From: Acanthochromis polyacanthus
Taxonomy: Eukaryota; Chordata; Actinopteri; Pomacentridae
Reading direction: 5' to 3'
Length of the DNA stretch: 64,000 nucleotides
NCBI RefSeq assembly: GCF_021347895.1
Contig: NC_067113.1
Location: forward strand, 40,587,474-40,651,473
The translations under genes were made by a program, and so were the position numbers. Numbering within the stretch: the stretch's first letter is position 1; each line of letters starts with the position of its first letter. The notes under the pieces were generated by a model. The model ran no database searches and had not been told where the DNA came from. It saw only the letters and a program-made list of their open reading frames with translations. Shown in pieces: positions 61,696 through 64,000 of this stretch.

Positions 61696-63229
61696 TGTAA
61701 CTTTTCCAGCTGCCACACTGATCACCGAATCTTAAAAATATTGCTCTAAAATGAATTTACAAAGCTCTTTAAACTCACCTGTCCTCTTGCTGACATGTCA
61801 GCAGAAATCGACGCGGGTTCAATGAAACAGTTTGATCATCGCTGCTTCTTTTCTTCTCTAAAAGCCACAGCAGAGGAGGAACATGCATTTGGAAATGTGT
61901 TTAGGAGAAAAAAAAAAAGATCTCTCCATGTCGCCCACTCTCCTCGTCTCTGCTGAGCAGAAATTACAGGGTGTTGTTAACTGGCACTTTTACAGCACTG
62001 TTGTGTCAGAGCGAACTAATTACATGGCGAGAGGTATTCTGTGAATCGCAGAGGGCTGGAGGCATCACGCTCACCTTGACAAGAGCAGGGAGGAATGAAA
62101 GAAAGAAGAAAAAGCCGAGCGCTCGGCAAAATTAAAGTGCAAATGCTCCGACTGCTGCTCCGCTGCCATCACAGCGGCAGCGAGTAGAATAACGAATGCT
62201 GTAGAGAGTTCAATGAGAGCAGTAAAAATAGATGCTATTAGAGGGAGACAGAGAGAGGAATACAGAGAAAGTGTGATTTTCTTAGGTGTGCTGACAGTTT
62301 GAGGCCAACAGCAGCGCGAGCACGCAGCAGCTGTTTGTGAGCGCATCAATACGCACACCGTGTCAATCCTCCGGTCCTCATTAAGTCTGCCGTAGTTTGG
62401 AGGTTTTTGTCGAGTCATGTTTTGCTGCCCAGCCTGATACAGCTGACGCCGCATATCTGGAGTTCAACCTCACACCTCTTCCTCATCTCGCTCCTCCACC
62501 TTCTCCTGTCCTTCCATCACCTCCTCCGGCCTAAAACCTCCCCGTCTTTCTTATCCACCTCCTGAAAATACCCGGGAGGAGGAGGAGGAGGAGGAGGAGG
62601 AGGAGGAGGAGAGAACATAGCGAAACAACATCCACTTCAGTCTTGATAATCTGACTCTTCATTTTGCTCTCTGACTCGTCGTGCCTCTGCTGAAGCTCAC
62701 AGATGAACTATTGGACTCTTCTGGGGTCATTAAGCTCATTTCACCACGGCAACAGAAGCTGCTGCTATAACTTACAGGCAAATTCCTATTGCTCTGTAAA
62801 CGCACGTACAACGGCGAAGGCTCTGAGCTGCCACCGTGGTTTTGAATGATGATTTGAATGAGCAGCATCCAGATAAGCTGAACGTCACCTGTTTGACAGG
62901 AGTGTTTTCTCTGAGAATATAGCCGCTGCTTTTCTTCATTAGCTGCACGCAGTGTTTATTTAAAGCATTCAAGATCACCTGTAGTGCTCATGAGGTGCAA
63001 GATGAGACGGTTTTAGCATTTAGAATCTGCTGCTTTCCTCCTCAAACTGCAGAGAAGATGACAGAAGATATGACGGTGCTGGATAGCAGATGAATCAAGC
63101 AATAAAATAAGAGTACTCATGGGACTTGGCAAGTGCTTTGGAATACAGTTTCAGTGTGGTTCAGGTGACAGGTATGCAAGGAAATATGTTCACTCAAAAC
63201 CCATCAGTGGGGTTAAAAAAAAAATACAC
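61696..63229. other. FAR intron 1 or upstream, nothing recognised
   Basis: No FAR exon seen. GC-richer around 62440-62620, which includes a (GGA)n tract. Frames at 62071-62454 and 62659-62978 are unrecognised. Confidence 0.4.
62573..62612. repeat. (GGA)n microsatellite
   Basis: About twelve gga triplets following cccgg. Confidence 0.95.
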
Positions 63230-63890
63230 CATTTATCAGAGCTGGAAACCATAAAAACCAGAAGAACGCAAGTGTAACTTTGAGTTTCGGTGGGAAAAAA
63301 AAAAAAAATCAACCAAATCTAAACTTTAAATTGTGATATTTCATCAGTCATTTTATTCTAAGGGATTTCTTTTAAACATGCAAAAAAAATGAAGCGTTTG
63401 CAGTAATCGGATTCTGTAAAATACTACAAATTCTCTTAAAAAAAAAATCAAACCACTAAAATAATACAATTTACCAGAGCTGGAAACCATAAAAACCAGA
63501 AGAACGCAAGTGTAACTTTGAGTTTTGGTGGAAAAATCAACCAAATCTAAGCTTAAAATTATGATATTTCATCAACATCACTTTATTCTCAGTGATTTAT
63601 TTTAAATGTGCAAAAAATAAACCATTTGCAGCAATCAGATTGTGTAAAATACTTAAAAAAAAGGAAGAAAATCACCAAAATTATACCACTTCAGAGTCGG
63701 AAACTGTGAAAAACAGAAATTGCAAGCATAATTTTCAGTTTTGGTGGAAAAAAAAAATCAATCAAAACTCAGTTACAAATTGTGATATTTCATCAAAGTC
63801 ATTTTATTCTAAGTGGCTTCTTTTAAATGTGCAAAAATCTAACTGTTTGCAGGAATCACTTTCTGTAAAATACTAAAAATTCTCACACTC
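63229..63890. repeat. Tandem repeat, three diverged units of about 215-240 bp
   Basis: Markers cagagctggaaaccataaaa at 63237 and 63476 and the related cagagtcggaaactgtgaaa near 63690. Each unit also has gatatttcatca, cattttattct and ttttaaa.gtgcaaaa. A related fragment is at about 12605-12660. Non-coding. Confidence 0.85.
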
Positions 63891-64000
63891 TTGAGTGGAG
63901 AAGAAGCCATCGCTAGCTCACATGAGACGAACAATGAGCTTTTGTTACAAGTGAATGCTAGTCTAACAAAAACTCTGGGGCTTTTCAGCTGAACTGCAGG

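Overview
This is nuclear DNA of a vertebrate, almost certainly a ray-finned (probably percomorph) fish. Two multi-exon protein genes with GT-AG introns can be assembled. The rest is intronic or intergenic DNA filled with fish-type transposons: Tc1, hAT and piggyBac-like DNA elements, an L2-like LINE tail, a tRNA-derived SINE and a solo LTR. I see no operons, CRISPR arrays or prokaryotic signals, and no complete gene outside the two named. Layout: (1) About 683-6455 (+) holds the last seven coding exons of ERGIC2, an ER-Golgi cargo-cycling membrane protein; its 5' half lies left of the window. One of its introns appears to use a GC donor instead of GT. (2) About 11422-40118 (-) holds ten exons of a fatty acyl-CoA reductase. 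The exons read in frame with compatible phases and give 452 residues plus a stop. Only a first coding exon of about 63 residues is missing, and it probably lies beyond 64000. The two genes are convergent, as human ERGIC2 and FAR2 are, so I call this the FAR2 locus. (3) About 40119-64000 shows no recognisable exon and is most likely the long first intron or upstream region of the FAR gene. It is rich in repeats. The genes probably do not share a pathway: ERGIC2 works in ER/Golgi traffic, while FAR makes fatty alcohols, in relatives at peroxisomes. Their neighbourhood reflects conserved synteny. The repeats hold most of the unusual biology. There are twelve loci of one TTAA-flanked (piggyBac-like) short element with a long central hairpin, whose two arms carry matching changes in several copies. 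Three loci carry the same composite in which that element sits inside a second inverted-repeat element at an identical junction. hAT-like elements carry long internal minisatellites that create false hydrophobic reading frames. One 1634-bp Tc1 element is nearly intact: it has full IR/DR ends, TA duplications and a single frameshift in its transposase. Other insertions include an LTR nested in a DNA element (5-bp duplication), a hAT-like element with a perfect 8-bp duplication, and a short element carrying a helicase-like fragment between 10-bp direct repeats. I found no convincing new biological system. The strongest leads are the co-varying hairpin arms and the mobilised composite element. 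Boundaries and family names were read by eye without a search.
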